Assembly (NCBI GenBank): GCA_963575745.1
Contig: CAUYUJ010002052.1
Coordinates: 1 to 22,500 of the forward strand
Direction of reading: 5' to 3'
Source of the DNA: Prorocentrum cordatum
Taxonomy: Eukaryota > Sar > Dinophyceae > Prorocentrales > Prorocentraceae
Length of the DNA stretch: 22,500 nt
The notes under the pieces are model-generated. The model was not told the DNA's origin and searched no databases. It saw only the letters and a program-made list of their open reading frames with translations. The translations under genes and the position numbers were made by a program. Of the stretch, positions 1-8,690 are shown piece after piece (positions within the stretch are counted from its first letter, which is position 1; every line of letters begins with the position of its first letter).

Positions 1-4
1 GCGC

Positions 5-53
5 GCGTGTATGTGTGTGTGGCTGTGTGTGTGTGTGTGAGTGTGCGTGTGCG

Positions 54-87
<34 letters not shown>
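5..87. repeat. GT/GTGC microsatellite
   Basis: An almost pure alternating TG tract with occasional C or GA interruptions. It may continue beyond the left edge of the window. It reads as Cys/Val in open frames, which is a by-product of the dinucleotide and not coding evidence. Alternating purine-pyrimidine DNA of this kind can adopt Z-form (known of the sequence class, not shown here). Confidence 0.95.
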
Positions 88-354
88 GCCGGAGGGGAGC
101 TCGAGAGGCGAGGGTGACGCCGCAGAAGGGGATGGCTCTTGCGAGGGGGCGGCCAGGCCGCGCTCGGCACGGCGCGAGCACCTCTGGGGACGGTCGAGGG
201 CACGGAGGCTGCCGGCACGGAGGTCGAGGCTCGCAGGCTCGGAGGGTCGAGGGCTCGGAGGCCCGAGCCAACCGCGCCGGCCGGAGCGTCGCTCCCCTCC
301 GAGGCGTTGCCCGCCGCGGCGGCGGCACAGGCGCGGGCGCGCCTGGGGGCGAAG

Positions 355-355
<1 letters not shown>
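88..355. other. GC-rich spacer, no gene recognised
   Basis: Sequence between two microsatellites with several loose direct repeats of a 'gcacggaggtcgagg' type around 190-260. It is open in more than one frame, but the predicted peptides are Arg/Ala/Gly-rich and resemble no family I know. Nothing else is visible. Confidence 0.6.

Positions 356-435
<80 letters not shown>
356..435. repeat. (CGA)n trinucleotide microsatellite
   Basis: About 27 uninterrupted CGA/GAC/ACG units. The tract reads as poly-Asp, poly-Arg or poly-Thr in the three forward frames, all open at once, so the Asp run is not evidence of an acidic protein. The lack of interruptions suggests a young or actively length-changing tract. 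Confidence 0.97.
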
Positions 436-436
<1 letters not shown>

Positions 437-667
437 AGCCTCCGCCTCCGCCTCGCTCCTCCACATCCCTCCTCCGCCTTCTCCCCTCCTCCTTGCTTCT
501 CCCTCCTCGCAAACATTGATCTGGGGGTTCACAGGCTCCCCCCGGTGGGGGACCAGTCGGGACATCTGGGGCCGCGGATTGAACAAAATAAGATCGGCGG
601 ATGTCAGAGAAGAGGAGGCGATGGAGGATGAGGACGAGGAGAGGGAGGATGCGGGGGGAAGGGGGAC

Positions 668-781
668 GGGAGGAGGAGGAGGAGGAGGAGGAGGAGGATG
701 AGGAGGAAGAGGAGGAGGAGGAGGAGGAGGAGGAGGAGGAGGGCGAGGGGGAGGGGGAGGGGGAGGGGGTGGAGAAGGAGG
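668..781 (+). repeat. GGA/GAGGAA polypurine array
   Basis: Nearly pure purine on the plus strand: GGA units, then a GGGGGA-rich stretch. Its end, 'gggggtggagaaggagga', is repeated almost exactly at the start of the next array near 1195, so the two arrays share an edge and may derive from one duplicated tract. Confidence 0.95.
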
Positions 782-1198
782 AACTGTGGGAACTGTGCAT
801 GAGCGACAACGAAAGTCGCATCCCCGAAGGGAGCACTTAGGCAAATAAGTGCGACGGAACGGGACAAGGGCAAGTCGCCTGGCCCACTCGCGGCCGCTTT
901 CCTTGAGGCGGTGTGCCGCTCCGGTGGTGCTGCGAAGAATCGAAATCCTCGCCCCTGGAGACGACACAGGCCCTGATTCCGCGGACCCCGCTGCGCCGAC
1001 CCTGATCCTGCGGGCCGGCTACGCAGACCCAGGAGGGCAAACATGTGCCACACCTGACTGTAAGAAACGATCGTGATGAGAGGGGGTCGAACCCTCCACC
1101 ACGCAAAACAACGGCCGCCTGCTTGTCTCCGCCAACTTGGGCCAATTCACTGACAGTGTGCCCTCCGCTTGAGGTAGCGCCGGTGCCAGGATACGGGG
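782..1198. other. Unique spacer with a short hairpin
   Basis: About 400 bases without a recognisable gene. It holds a perfect 7-bp stem (833-839 with 846-852, loop of 6) enclosed by a weaker 'gtcgca/tgcgac' pairing. The hairpin has no following T-run, and in a eukaryotic context I do not call it a terminator. Confidence 0.5.
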
Positions 1199-1379
1199 GT
1201 GGAGAAGGAGGAGGAGGAGGAGGAGGAGGAGGAGGAGGAGGAGGAGGAGGAGGAGGGGATAGGAGCGGAGGGGGAGGGGGAAGGGGAGGGAGGGGGGGAG
1301 GGGGAGGAGGAGGAGCAGGAGGAGAGGAGGAGGAGGAGGAGCAGGAGGAGGAGGAGGAGGAGGAGGAGGAGGAGGAGGC

Positions 1380-1425
<46 letters not shown>

Positions 1426-1427
1426 CC
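1199..1427 (+). repeat. Compound GGA / G-rich / GGAGCA array
   Basis: Three purine blocks in series: (GGA)n at about 1199-1258, a G-rich GGGGGA tract at about 1266-1320, then GGA with GCA interruptions grading into a pure hexamer run of GGAGCA at about 1378-1427. The hexamer reads as Gln-Glu repeats in one frame. Runs of four or more G are frequent, so quadruplex formation is possible (inference). Confidence 0.93.
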
Positions 1428-1469
1428 GGAGGCAGGAGCGAGAAGCGCGGAGGCAGGAGCGAGAAGCGC
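1428..1469. repeat. 21-bp tandem duplication
   Basis: Two identical 21-bp units (1428-1448 and 1449-1469; each begins 'ggaggcagg' and ends 'gaagcgc') directly follow the GGAGCA hexamers. It looks like a minisatellite seed at the edge of a microsatellite. Confidence 0.9.
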
Positions 1470-1972
1470 GGAGACGGGACCGCGGCGCCAACACCCCCGC
1501 AGGCCACTGCGCCCGCGGCCGAGGCGGCGGGCCCGTCAGAGTTCCCACCGAGGCCCCCCGCGGCCCTGGTGGACCCGCGGGAGTGGGCCCGAGGCGCCTG
1601 GGCGCGGGCAAGCGGTCGGAGGAGAATCGAGTAGGTTAGGAGTGACCCTTCCCCTCCCCCTCCCCCCTCCTTTGCCCTCCCCCTCTTCCCTCTCCCTGCC
1701 CGCCCCGCGTGCTTGTCGTTCGTCTGTTGTCCGTCGTCCGTCGTTTTCGTCGTCGTGTCGTGTCGTGTCGTCCCCCTGCACTCTGCCACGGGGCTTCCAG
1801 TCGCTGCTTTTTCCCCTCCAAAAAGTGGCCCTTCGCCGGAGTGGCCTTCGCTGCGGGCTCCCCGGGGTCCCCCCGATCGCCGGGCGCGCTGCGGCCGTGG
1901 CTGCCTGCGCGCCCGGAGGTGGCCCCCCCGCGACCCCCGACAAGGCCGCGCACCCCACGGGCCACTCCTGCC
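1470..1972. other. GC-rich spacer, no gene recognised
   Basis: GC-rich unique sequence with a pyrimidine-rich run (about 1646-1700) and a short degenerate TCGTG/TCG tract at about 1722-1770. Several frames are open on both strands through it, none with a recognisable domain. Confidence 0.55.
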
Positions 1973-1974
1973 TA

Positions 1975-2072
1975 CTTTATTAGTGCATTTAATTGGTTTT
2001 AGGGTTTAATTGGTTAGCGCAGAGCTTCCAAAGACCAAACATTTTGAAAACCAATTGTTTCCACTACTAAAG
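1975..2072. mobile_element. AT-rich MITE-like element with TIRs and TA flanks
   Basis: A 98-bp AT-rich island in GC-rich surroundings. The left end (1975-2000, 'ctttattagtg...') and the reverse complement of the right end (2047-2072) match over about 26 bases with five differences, including a perfect 10-bp core 'aattggtttt'. Both ends abut TA (1973-1974 and 2073-2074), the target duplication expected of Tc1/mariner-like and Stowaway-like elements. It encodes nothing. No second copy is in the window, so the family is unproven. Confidence 0.6.
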
Positions 2073-2074
2073 TA

Positions 2075-2445
2075 CTCGGGGCCGCTCCTGCGCGCAGCCC
2101 GAGGAGGAGCCGAGCCGCGACTTGTCGTCTGGCGGCGCGGGCGAGCGAGCGCGCGACGGCAGAGCCCGCGGGCCGCAGCCCCGGCACATATGGTCGGGGC
2201 GCGGGGGCGGGGGTCCACGCAAGCGGGGGTCGGTCCGAGCGCCGGAGCCTGCAGGATCCTGCAGAGCGAGGGGCGCACTGACCCCGGCTTGGGGCGCAGG
2301 ACAGCTGCAGGATGCTGCGGGATGCTGCAACGCCCGTGCGGCCTGGGTTTGCACTGGCCTGGGCCCCGGGCCAGTGGATCTCCGACGATTTTGTCGTTGG
2401 CAGCCTTGGCGGACGCGCGCGCGCGCGGAGCATGAGATTCAGGTG
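2075..2445. other. GC-rich spacer with perfect 16-bp palindrome
   Basis: No gene recognised. It contains the perfect palindrome 'ctgcaggatcctgcag' (2249-2264), followed by short imperfect repeats of 'gctgcaggatgctgcggg' type near 2302-2330. Forward and reverse frames are open together, as expected for GC-rich non-coding DNA. Confidence 0.5.
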
Positions 2446-2625
2446 CGCCTGAGCTTGGGTTTGCCTACGTTGTTTGACGCGCCCACCTTGAATTTCGACG
2501 ATCCAGCTTGCGTGGGGTGTCTGCAGCGGGAGCTCGCGCCAAATTTCAGATTTGGTCTTGTCACTGCCTTGACGGCCTCGCCAGGCCATCTAGAGTCCCC
2601 CGCTTCCGAGACGTAATATACGCTT
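2446..2625. repeat. Dispersed repeat, copy 1 (partner at 5214-5400)
   Basis: Aligns along its whole length with 5214-5400. The best-conserved stretch reads 'gagctcgcgccaaatttcag' here and 'gagctcgcgtcaaatttcag' there, and both copies go on through '...gccaggcc/gtcaggcc' to a CCCCG-rich end. One frame is open through this copy, but the same frame in the partner has several stops, so the conservation is not coding. Class unknown; no TIRs seen. Confidence 0.75.
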
Positions 2626-2645
2626 CCCCGAACTAGGGTTGGTGG

Positions 2646-2753
2646 AAAGGAGGAGGAGGAGGAGGAGGAGGCGGAGGCGGAGGCGGAGGAGGAGGAGGAG
2701 CAGGAGGAGGAGGAGGAGGAAGAGGAGGAGGAGGAGGTAGAGGGGGAGGAGGG
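2646..2753 (+). repeat. GGA/GGC polypurine array
   Basis: GGA units interspersed with GGC and GCA variants, purine strand on plus. Pure enough to be open in several frames as Gly/Glu/Arg or, on the reverse strand, Pro/Leu. Confidence 0.95.
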
Positions 2754-2929
2754 GCAGTTTGATAACCAATAATTGCAACAGCATAACTAATTTCTCGAGG
2801 GTCTGGGCGGACTCCTTGGATCGGCGTTGGGCTCCGCTCCCTGGCGTGCTGGGCGCGACAGGCAGGAAGGTCGTTATCCAAGGACGTCTTTTCCGCTGCT
2901 GTTTTCGGATGTAGCCCGAACGTGTTTCT

Positions 2930-3610
2930 CGCGAGGTGAACCGACTGCTATGGCTCTATATTCGGCTGAACGAACCCAGCAGACGGCCGTTTTACTCTCG
3001 GCTGCCCTTCGTGCAGCCCAGTAGACAACAAATAGTCCATAGCAGGCGGCCGAGCGCGCAACATGTGTCGCAACCATAGCAGTGTTTTATCTTGTCTGGC
3101 TATCGAGAGCGCAAATCATGACGCAATCAAGGGCAGGCGGTGTTGTTCTCGTCGGCCGAGGGCGCAACCTATGACGGCACAACCAAGAGCGGGCTGTTTT
3201 ACGATCGACCGCCGAGCGCGCTCGTTGCGTCGCAACCAACAGCAGGCTGTTTTTTTCTTGTCGGCCAAGTGCGCAACACTTCGCGCAACCAACAACAGGT
3301 TACTTTATACTCGACCGCCGCGTATGCGACTAATAGCAGTTTTTTGTTGTTCGGCCCCCAAGTTCGCTGCTTATGGCGCAGCCAACGTTTGGCCGTCTTA
3401 TTCTCGGCGGCCGAGTGCGCCACCGATGGGGCAACCAATAGCCGACCGCCGTGTTCTCGACGGCGGAGTGCGCAGCCTATGGCGTAATCAATCGCAGGCT
3501 GGCTTATCATCGGACGCCGAGTGCTGTTTGCACCGCCGAGGGCGCCAATATTTGTACAACTAAGTACAGCCGGTGTTTTGTCTCGGCTGCAGAGTGCGCA
3601 ATCTATGGCG
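2930..3610. repeat. Degenerate ~53-bp minisatellite, about 12 units
   Basis: A recurring pattern of 'cggccgagtgcgcaac', then 'tatggcgcaaccaa', then 'tagcaggctgttttattctcg' returns about every 52-57 bases; anchors lie near 3049, 3099, 3153, 3211, 3263, 3316, 3409, 3462, 3516 and 3585. Units are well diverged, which suggests an old array. Reading frames cross it on both strands because of unit composition, without consistent amino-acid periodicity. Confidence 0.8.
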
Positions 3611-3890
3611 CAACGTCCTGCGCAACCCGCGGATGGAGCAACATGTAAGCCACGGAGCGCGCAAGCGATGGCGCAGCACACGGATGCTGAACCCCGTGGA
3701 TGGCGCGCCCCCATCGACGCAACGACGCAACCCATGATATGGCGCACCGTATGGATAGCGCAGCGCATGGACGGCGCATCCCCATGGATCGATTATCGCA
3801 TGGCGCAAGCCGTCGACGGCGCAACACATGGATGATGCAGCGTAAGGCGCAATTCGTGGATTGCGCAGCCCATGGCGCGCCGCGTGGGTG
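3611..3890. repeat. Short degenerate 'atggcgcaac' repeats
   Basis: Continues the composition of the preceding array with a shorter irregular period of roughly 15-25 bases: variants of 'gcgcaacccatggatggcgc' recur about a dozen times. It probably derives from the 'tatggcgcaacc' part of the 53-bp unit (inference). Confidence 0.65.
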
Positions 3891-4012
3891 GCACGCACAC
3901 GCACGCACACACGCACGCGCACACAAACACACACACACACACTCACACACACACACACACGCTACACACCACACGCACACCACACACATACACATACAAA
4001 CGCCCGCCCGCC

Positions 4013-4043
<31 letters not shown>

Positions 4044-4075
4044 GCGCACGCGCGCACGCGCACACACACACACAC
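3891..4075. repeat. CA / CGCA / CCGC compound microsatellite
   Basis: Alternating CA with CGCA interruptions, a CCCGCC stretch at about 4004-4013, a clean (CGCA)n block at about 4014-4042, then a CGCG/CA end. It reads as His/Thr/Ala in open frames. A short related CA tract lies at about 4157-4180. Confidence 0.95.
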
Positions 4076-4335
4076 TTTGGCGCTAGTGGCCTCGCGCGCG
4101 GCGATGAGGCGGAGTAAATTCAGTAGAAGCACTGAGCGTGCGGTCGCGACCGGTGCACACACACAGACACACACTTACCTGGCAGTTTCTGCAGGACTAC
4201 GCCCGACATGATGCTCGCCGGATGGACTGGCGGTGGGGCCCATGCGTCGAGCTTTCTTATGGTTCGGTTCGCCCCTCGCCTTTCCTCTTTCCTGGGCCCC
4301 CCCCCCGACCACCTGCCCCCCATCGAAGACGAGGT
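4076..4335. other. Spacer, no gene recognised
   Basis: GC-rich unique sequence containing a small CA tract (4157-4180) and a CCCCCCCCC run near 4298. Nothing else is supported. Confidence 0.5.
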
Positions 4336-4442
4336 CAGGACGAGGATCAATTCGGGTGACGCCGCGGCCTTCTCAGAGCATCCCGGACCGCTCTGACGGC
4401 TTTCCGGAACACTCTGGAACGGATTTTTCATCCTCGTCCTGG
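4336..4442. mobile_element. TIR element, 'caggacgaggat' family, copy 1
   Basis: The left end 'caggacgaggatcaattcgg' is mirrored at the right end, whose reverse complement begins 'ccaggacgaggatgaaaaat'. A second copy with the same ends and a related interior ('cttctcagagc', 'cgctctga') lies at 14941-15090. Taking ends at AGGACG, the flanks are GGTC and GGCC, a 3-of-4 match to a possible 4-bp duplication. Too short to encode a protein, so MITE-like and non-autonomous. Confidence 0.65.
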
Positions 4443-4526
4443 CCCGGTCCTACCGTCCGTGATGTCCTTCCCTCCCCCTTCGCCCTTCCTGCCATCCCCC
4501 TCCTCTCTCCTCCGCTCCAGCATTAA

Positions 4527-4668
4527 GTCGGGCGTGTCCCTCTACGGGAGGGATATCCAAAAATGGTCCAACAATAGTCTGTGGATGATTATTTGGTTTC
4601 TTTGGAGTTCCTGTGAGTATTTTTTTCTCTTCCGGTCCAGAGTCCGCCAGTAGGGGGACATGCCCGAC
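4527..4668. mobile_element. TIR element, 'gtcgggcgtgtcc' family, copy 1
   Basis: The left end 'gtcgggcgtgtccctctacg' pairs with the right end 4644-4668, whose reverse complement is 'gtcgggcatgtccccctact'. The 142-bp interior is AT-richer than its surroundings. Copy 2 is at 9849-10007 and shares interior blocks near 'gtccaacaatag / gtccagcaaatc'. No clear target duplication at either copy. Non-coding. Confidence 0.75.
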
Positions 4669-4840
4669 CTGACTCCACCAGCTTTTTGCACATGTGCATC
4701 TCCACGCCCGCACGGACCGCGCGGCGACGCCCGACAGGCCGCCTCCGGGGCACGCCCCCCCCGCCGCCCTCCTCGGGAGGTGCCCCCCGCGCACGCTCGG
4801 AGGCACATCGGCGCTCGCTGGCTCGCCCGCCTCGCTCGCT

Positions 4841-4961
4841 CCTCCGCCTCCTCCGCCTCCTCCTCCGCCTCCGCCGCCTCCTCCTCCGCCTCCTCCTCCT
4901 CCGCCTCCTCCTCCTCCTCCTCCTTCGCCTCCTCCTCCTCCGCCTCCTCCTCCTCCTCCTC
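4841..4961 (-). repeat. TCC/CCTCCG polypyrimidine array
   Basis: CCTCCG and CTC units on plus, so the purine strand is minus here, one of two arrays in this orientation. Forward frames read Ser, Pro or Leu runs; reverse frames read Arg, Glu or Gly runs. Confidence 0.95.
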
Positions 4962-5213
4962 ATTGCGTGACGTGCCCTGTCTCCGCTTTCACAGTCGTGG
5001 GGCGCCGCGGGCTCGCTGCCCCCCCCCTCCCCTCCCAGCTCAGGATGCAGCCCCTGGGAGGCTCCGTTCGGAATCGGCGCCGGTAGATCCTTGGTCGAAG
5101 ACTGACCTAATCTGACCTGGCGGAATCCCGCTTAACATTTGGCTTCGTCATGCTTAATCCAGTTTACTCCCGGGCGCACTTCGGCCCAATTGTTCGGGGC
5201 AGCGCGAGACACG

Positions 5214-5400
5214 AGTAAGCCGGAGCTCGGGTTAGCCGTCGCTTTTTTGACGAGCGCGTCTTGGATGTTGACGGTCCGATTTTCGGGGCATGTCTGTAGT
5301 GGAAGAGCTCGCGTCAAATTTCAGGTTGGGTCTCGTCATTGTCATTGATAGCCCCGTCAGGCCAACCCGAGCCCCCCGACTCCGAGTCATAAGTCTCCCC
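5214..5400. repeat. Dispersed repeat, copy 2 (partner at 2446-2625)
   Basis: Second copy of the repeat at 2446-2625, same orientation. Shared landmarks in order: 'gagctcgggttagcc', 'gagctcgcgtcaaatttcag', 'ggtctcgtca', 'cccgtcaggcc', 'ccgactccgag', 'tccccgc'. Frame-breaking differences and in-frame stops relative to copy 1 argue against coding. Confidence 0.75.
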
Positions 5401-6206
5401 GCATTGTAACCGTTCTGGCGAAGCCCTTCCAGGAGGGGGGCCCTGCGCGGCCCCTCCTCGGTCGGCGATCCCCGCCCGCTTCAGGAGTCGCGAGCTCCGC
5501 CGCCGCCGCGAAAGCGAAGGCCGCCGCCCGAGAGATCGAGGCGAAGTCCGAGTCCGTGCAGGACGCCCGGCCGGCCCGAGGGGGCAGCGGGCAGGCAGGG
5601 CAGCCACCGTGTTAGCCCAAGGAACGCAACGGAAGGAACGGAGGAGCTCCTTCTGACCACGGCAGGCTAGGGCTTGTGTTTCGAATGCTCCGATTCGACA
5701 GGAGGGTTGTCATGTCACGTCCAATATGGGTGGTCATGTCTTGGTGCGTTAGGGGTCGAACATCGCGCATCCATCGAGTAGGGTATCGGTATCGAATCCA
5801 TAATTGATTCATCCCCGAAGAATGATATTGTATATGCGAATAAGTGTAAACAAGTTGAGTAGACTGACCACCATTCTACACTATCTGTTGCAGACTCGGC
5901 GAACAAAGACAACTGGGGTGAATCAAGTCGTCGATCTCTTACTGGAGTCCAGTGGGAAGAATCCACACCTGATTGCCCTTTTTTCGCTGATTTTTGTTTT
6001 TTTGGGGCGGGGTCCGATCTTTCGGGCGCCGCCCGCCGCTCTGTTGGCAAACTGCGCACCCTGGTGGCCCCCCCCCCCCCGAGGCACCCTTGAGGCCCCC
6101 ACGGAGGCGCCCTTGCGGCCTCGGGAGGGCTACCCCGAGACCCAGAGTTTGAGAGCAGGGAAGGGTACCCATGCTCGGAAGCGGGAGCACACATTGGCAG
6201 CGGCGA
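5401..6206. other. About 800 bp unique spacer, no gene recognised
   Basis: GC-rich on the left with an imperfect hairpin at about 5431-5458 ('aggagggg...cccctcct'), then a more balanced stretch (5640-5960). Frames open through 5804-6502 on plus and 5715-6341 on minus overlap each other; neither product shows a known domain and both run into repeat block A. A C9-10 homopolymer lies at about 6070. Confidence 0.5.
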
Positions 6207-6405
6207 GCTGCTTCTTTGATCCCAGGACTCTTTGTTTTGAGGGTCGGGGGCGAAGTCGGGGCGGTGTGGCGTATACTTGTTGTTCCGTGTGTTCTCCCAG
6301 GGAAACGACGACAAATGTGTGCAGCAGGATCCTGTGTACACGAGGATCCGCTTTCCAGTGCGAAGTTCGGTGCGGAGCCGGTAAAAGCGTCGGTGTATAT
6401 AGAGT
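6207..6405. repeat. Mosaic family, block A copy 1
   Basis: Aligns with 8299-8510: 'gatcccaggact', 'gagggtcgggggcg', 'gtcgggg', 'ggatcctgtgtacacgaggatcc' (against 'ggatcccgtctacgccagggtcc'), 'gtgcgaa' and 'aaagcgtcggtgtata' occur in the same order. Followed after about 190 bp of unique sequence by block C. Confidence 0.75.
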
Positions 6406-6597
6406 CCGGCTCCTTACACACCGTTACCCTTATCCCGTTTTCCACCTTTTCGCCACCCCTGGATTCGCATCGAAATTCTGGTCAGAACGCGCACCCCAGT
6501 AAAGGTCTGGGGAGTAGCTGTACCGCTACCTTCTAGTTCCCCCCAGAGCGCATGGACACCTGGATCCTCGAACTTGCCCAGACATCCGACGTACTTT

Positions 6598-6803
6598 TTC
6601 GCAGGCTATTGTTCTCCCCCAATTCCCGAGTTCCGCTGGAAAAGTTTGGCCGCTCAGAAAAGGCGGGGAATCTTGAGATACATCCCGAGGGGGCTATTCG
6701 GACACACCCCTATCGAGGATGGACGCCCCCCCTCGTATATCCCAGGGTTGGGCCCCAAATGTTTGATCCTCTCGAAAACCTCACGAAACCTGGGATAGGG
6801 GTC
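6598..6803. repeat. Mosaic family, block C plus end of block B
   Basis: Matches 9173-9340 through 'ttcgcagg', 'ctcccccaa', 'ggctcagaa', 'gaggatg', 'cgcccccc' and 'cccagggt', then jumps to the right-hand end of block B ('gggcccc...aaaacctc...cctgggatag', compare 9497-9535). It therefore looks like the 9173-9535 copy with an internal deletion, or that copy carries an insertion. Confidence 0.7.
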
Positions 6804-7142
6804 GGCGCATCCCCTGTTACTGTTTGTTGTTCACGACGTGGCTTCCAGGAGCTCTTTACCTCTTCCCAGGACCGGCGCTTCATCCAGAGTCACGCTTGTT
6901 GCCGGTCCCAGGGTCCGGCAAGGGCCATAAAAGGTCAGAATGTTCAAGGAATTGCCTGTTGTGATTTTGTCACGACGCGAAGTTTTGGACAGCATTTGAC
7001 GCGGATCCAGCAGTGGCGAAGAGAGGCCCCCTGGAGGCTCGAAAAGGCAAACAAAAATCCAAGTTCCATCCTATGACCTCGCGCCCGTCGACCCAGGACC
7101 AGCTGGCGGCCATCGTGGCTGCGGCCAAGGCGCGCCCCAATT
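6804..7142. other. Spacer, no gene recognised
   Basis: Moderate-GC unique sequence between block C/B and a polypurine array. A frame is open from 6552 to 7076 but begins inside repeat blocks and shows no domain. Confidence 0.45.
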
Positions 7143-7327
7143 TGAGGAGGGGAGGGGTGGGGGATGGTGAGGGGAGTGGGGAGGAGTGGGGTGGGTGGGG
7201 AGGAGGGGGGAGGGGGAGGAGGACGGGGAGGGGCGGGAAGAGGAGGAGGAGGAGGAGGAGGAGGAGGGTCAGGATGGAAAGCAGAGTGAGGAGGAGGAGG
7301 AGGAGGAGGAGGAGGAGGAGGAGGAGC
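7143..7327 (+). repeat. G-rich to GGA polypurine array
   Basis: Starts as a GGGGA/GGTGGG-rich tract and becomes (GGA)n in two blocks split by about 25 bases (around 7267-7292). Several GGGG runs make quadruplexes possible. Confidence 0.93.
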
Positions 7328-8093
7328 CCAGCCCCTCATGACGACGATGGCCCCTGTCTCCCGTCCACTACTCCTTGCCGGCTCCCCGTCCCCTCCTCCT
7401 CCCACGGGCGCGCGCCCTGTGGCACGGGCGCACCCGCCCCGGCGGGGAGCGGGGTGCAGGGCAAGGGCTGGCTGGACGGGAGGGCAAAAGGGGGGACGAG
7501 CGCAACAGCTGCTGCCGCCAGCCTCGTGCCTGCGTTTTAAATGTATGCTCCGCGTGCGGATCATGCACTAAACATGCAGGGATCTAGTATTAAGAACAAC
7601 GATGAGTTCATGCATACATTCACTCATCAATTAGTCATGTATCAAGCATCCTATGCTTTTAAACATCCGATGTATTAAGAACTGCCCTGTGCAGCATCCC
7701 ACCTCCCCCCTCCCGGCCCTCGCCTCCCGCCGTCGCCGCGGGTCGCCCCCTCGTCGCCGCCGTTCCTCCGTCGCCCGCCCGTCCCTGCCGCAGTTCACTT
7801 GCGCGTGCATCTGGCCGCCTCCTCCCTCGAGTCGCCCTGGGCCCGCTGCCGGCCGCGTGGCCGCGCCCCCGCGTGCGAGCCGCGCACCGCCGCCCGCGAG
7901 GGGGAGCGCGTCGGGGTCCGTGAGGACGACGTGCGTGTGCTGTCGGGGCCCGCGGCCGCGAGGGAGTCCGGCGGCGGTCGAGCAGCGGCGGCGGCGCGCG
8001 TGGGGGCGCGCAATGGGGGCGCGGGGGGGCCATGGGGGGGCCGAGGGCGAAGGGAGCCGCACGCAGGCCATGAGCGGCCGAAGCTGGAGCACA
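7328..8093. other. GC-rich spacer with an AT-rich island
   Basis: Two GC-rich arms flank a markedly AT-rich stretch at about 7538-7685. Inside it the 11-mer 'gtattaagaac' occurs twice in the same orientation (7587-7597 and 7672-7682), and 'aatgtatgc' near 7541 is mirrored by 'gcatacatt' near 7612. That could be a small decayed element, but the signals are short. Open frames run on both strands through 7630-8310 with no recognisable domain. Confidence 0.45.
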
Positions 8094-8095
8094 TA

Positions 8096-8283
8096 CGGTA
8101 GGTTTGCGTCGTGTCGACCAGCGGCGACCCCAGCGCGGGCGTTCAAGGTTGAACGCCGCCGGCGACCCAGAATCGATCGATGTTGAACGATCGGACGTTG
8201 CGGCAGCGGCCGATCGTTCAAGGTTGAACGATCCCTGCGGTGTCAAAAGCCAACGCTGGGGTCGGCACGACACGAACCTGCCG
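8096..8283. mobile_element. TIR element with TA target duplication
   Basis: Left end 'cggtaggtttgcgtcgtgtc' and the reverse complement of the right end 'cggcaggttcgtgtcgtgcc' match over about 24 bases with four differences, both continuing to CGACC. Each end abuts TA (8094-8095, 8284-8285). The 188-bp element contains near-palindromes built on 'gttcaaggttgaac' (8139-8156 and 8213-8232, stems of 8 and 10 bp) and a related half at 8181-8200. No coding capacity. Tc1/mariner-like mobilisation is an inference from the TA flanks. Confidence 0.7.
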
Positions 8284-8298
8284 TACCAGTGGCGGGCC

Positions 8299-8510
8299 GT
8301 TGCTTCCAATCCCAGGACTTCGTGAGGGTCGGGGGCGGCGTCGGGGTTTGTGTGGTGTAATACTGTTTCCTGTTTTTCCCTACCTGGTCCTCGTTTTCCC
8401 GGGGGGGACAGCGGAACATGTATGCACCAGGATCCCGTCTACGCCAGGGTCCTGTTTCCTGTGCGAATGTCAATGCAGCGCCGGAAAAAAGCGTCGGTGT
8501 ATAGATCAGG
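8299..8510. repeat. Mosaic family, block A copy 2
   Basis: Second copy of the 6207-6405 block, starting about 14 bp after the TIR element at 8096-8283. Here block A is followed immediately by block B, unlike copy 1. Confidence 0.75.
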
Positions 8511-8690
8511 AGGGAAAAAACATACAGACAATGAATCGTCGATTCCCCAGAACATATGGGAAACTATAGGCAGTGGGGGGGACGATACAAACCCAGACAA
8601 TATAGGAAAATATGGGGGATCTTTTTATTCGTGTGTATTTATTTGTGTGTCCCAGGGCCCCTTCAATAGAGTGCGGTTCCCTAGAATGGG
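8511..8690. repeat. Mosaic family, block B copy 1
   Basis: Recognised by the ordered landmarks 'acagaca', 'ttccccag', 'tgggaaactata', 'agtggggggga', 'aacccagacaata', 'gtgtatttatttgtgtg' and 'cccagggcccctt'. Other copies: 9346-9535, 10376-10476, 13476-13550 and 15225-15395. Confidence 0.75.

Noticed and set aside
15-701. Open frame with a long poly-Asp run
   Set aside because: It is a reading of GT, CGA and GGA microsatellites; the same tract is open in all three forward frames.
833-852. Hairpin as a bacterial-type terminator
   Set aside because: No T-run follows and the region is not bacterial in character.
1070-1105. Possible tRNA T-arm ('gaggg ggtcgaa ccctc')
   Set aside because: The loop does not fit TTCRANN, and no acceptor, D or anticodon arm lies upstream at the right spacing.
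1045-1983. 312-codon Gly/Glu/Gln-rich frame
   Set aside because: Consists largely of the GGA/GGAGCA arrays; reverse frames are open over the same stretch and no domain is present.
1991-2016. 'tttaggg' as plant-type telomere repeat
   Set aside because: A single unit inside a small TIR element; no tandem telomeric array.
2122-2616. 164-codon frame covering the 2446-2625 repeat
   Set aside because: The homologous copy at 5214-5400 has stops in the matching frame.
2930-3610. ~53-bp repeat as a CRISPR array
   Set aside because: The whole unit varies gradually, with no conserved repeat separated by unique spacers, and no cas genes; the context is eukaryotic.
3560-4211. His/Thr- and Cys/Val-repeat frames
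   Set aside because: They are translations of the CA/CGCA microsatellite.
5804-6502. 232-codon forward frame as a gene
   Set aside because: Runs into dispersed block A, overlaps an equally long reverse frame, and shows no recognisable domain.
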